A stretch of DNA of 7,683 nt. Source: Methylocystaceae bacterium (GTDB lineage: Bacteria > Pseudomonadota > Alphaproteobacteria > Rhizobiales > Beijerinckiaceae). The notes beneath the pieces are model-generated. The model saw nothing but the letters and a program-made list of their open reading frames with translations, did no database searches and had not been told where the DNA came from. The stretch is from NCBI GenBank assembly GCA_003152255.1, contig PLZT01000319.1, positions 4,460 through 12,142 on the forward strand, in the 5' to 3' direction. Of the stretch, positions 7,371-7,683 are shown piece by piece. Every line of letters begins with the position of its first letter. Position 1 is the stretch's first letter. The translations under genes and the position numbers were made by a program.

Positions 7371-7385
7371 GCAAGGAGATAGCGA

Positions 7386-7411
7386 CGGACGGCGCGCGAC
7401 GGCGCCGTCCG
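7386..7411 (+). promoter_or_regulatory. Hairpin in the alaS leader
   Basis: CGGACGGCGC (7386-7395) and GCGCCGTCCG (7402-7411) form a perfect 10-bp stem with a 6-base GCGACG loop, ending 54 bases before the alaS ATG. No T-run follows, so it does not look like an attenuator terminator. It could stabilise the leader or act as a regulatory structure. I recognise no known riboswitch or T-box element here. Confidence 0.4.
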
Positions 7412-7465
7412 AAGCGAGAACCGCGACGATACAAGCGTCAAGAGCGACAGCGAGCCAACAAGACC

Positions 7466-7683
7466 ATGAGCGGCGTCAATCAAATCCGTACGGCATTTCT
7501 CGACTATTTCGCGCGCCATGATCATGAGCTCGTCCCTTCGTCGTCGCTCGTCCCGCATAATGATCCGACGTTGATGTTCACCAACGCGGGCATGGTGCAG
7601 TTCAAGAACGCCTTCACCGGCGTCGAGAAACGCCGCCGCACGCGCGCGGCCTCCGCGCAAAAATGCGTGCGCGCCGGCGGCAA
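7466..7683 (+). CDS. alaS: Alanyl-tRNA synthetase, N-terminal fragment
   Basis: Class II aminoacyl-tRNA synthetase that charges tRNA-Ala; only the first 72 codons are in the window. The beginning is unmistakable: [14 protein letters not shown] (2-15), then [20 protein letters not shown] (28-47) and QKCVRAGG (65-72), which belongs to the catalytic domain's ATP-binding region. Between them the sequence reads [11 protein letters not shown], where family members usually have a Tyr (R-x-Y-x-R-A); this looks like natural divergence, with no frame break. The ATG at 7466 is placed by homology, since the ribosome binding site is weak. It lies 280 bases after recA in the same direction, the recA-alaS order common in Rhizobiales. 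That gap holds the two hairpins and the candidate promoter listed separately. Confidence 0.95.
   Translation, partial: MSGVNQIRTAFLDYFARHDHELVPSSSLVPHNDPTLMFTNAGMVQFKNAFTGVEKRRRTRAASAQKCVRAGG

Noticed and set aside
7373..7378. Strong ribosome-binding-like AAGGAG in the recA-alaS gap
   Set aside because: No ATG, GTG or TTG follows at a usable distance, and it falls at the predicted transcription start, so a hidden leader peptide is not supported.

Overview
The window looks like an ordinary core-genome stretch of a GC-rich alphaproteobacterium, most likely in the Hyphomicrobiales (Rhizobiales). Four things point there: an alphaproteobacterial SOS box (GAAC-N7-GAAC) in front of recA, the recA-alaS gene order, an ATP12-type F1-ATPase assembly chaperone (a family of alphaproteobacteria and mitochondria), and separate nuoC and nuoD genes instead of the fused nuoCD of enterobacteria. 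I see no insertion sequence, phage gene, CRISPR array, tRNA or rRNA. Genus cannot be set from this sequence alone.

Layout. Positions 1-2318 (minus strand) hold the start of a respiratory complex I operon, transcribed right to left: nuoA, nuoB, nuoC, a gene for an exported DUF2059-family protein, then the first 33 codons of nuoD, cut by the window edge. nuoA and nuoB overlap by 10 bases. nuoC and the DUF2059 gene overlap as ATGA, and nuoD follows 17 bases later, so the DUF2059 gene appears to be part of the transcript. Upstream of nuoA (2319-2540) is a 222-base gap with an inverted repeat and two sets of short direct repeats, the best place for the operon's control region.

Positions 2541-4443 (minus) hold a tight pair: an RluC-like 23S rRNA pseudouridine synthase gene followed 16 bases later by the ATP12 chaperone gene. 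Positions 4583-5833 (minus) hold an exported di-heme cytochrome c peroxidase/MauG-family protein, with a good sigma-70-type promoter in front of it and an intrinsic terminator behind it, so it is probably monocistronic.

Positions 5834-6105 are a divergent intergenic region serving the peroxidase (left) and recA (right). It holds the perfect SOS box next to the candidate recA promoter. recA (6106-7185, plus) starts with GTG. After it come a strong GC-rich hairpin, a candidate alaS promoter, a hairpin early in the alaS leader, and the first 72 codons of alaS, cut by the right edge.

Functional themes are respiration (complex I, ATP synthase assembly, periplasmic c-type haem enzyme), translation (rRNA modification, alanyl-tRNA synthetase) and DNA repair. 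The least explained item is the exported DUF2059 protein embedded between nuoC and nuoD. I found no convincing new multi-gene system.
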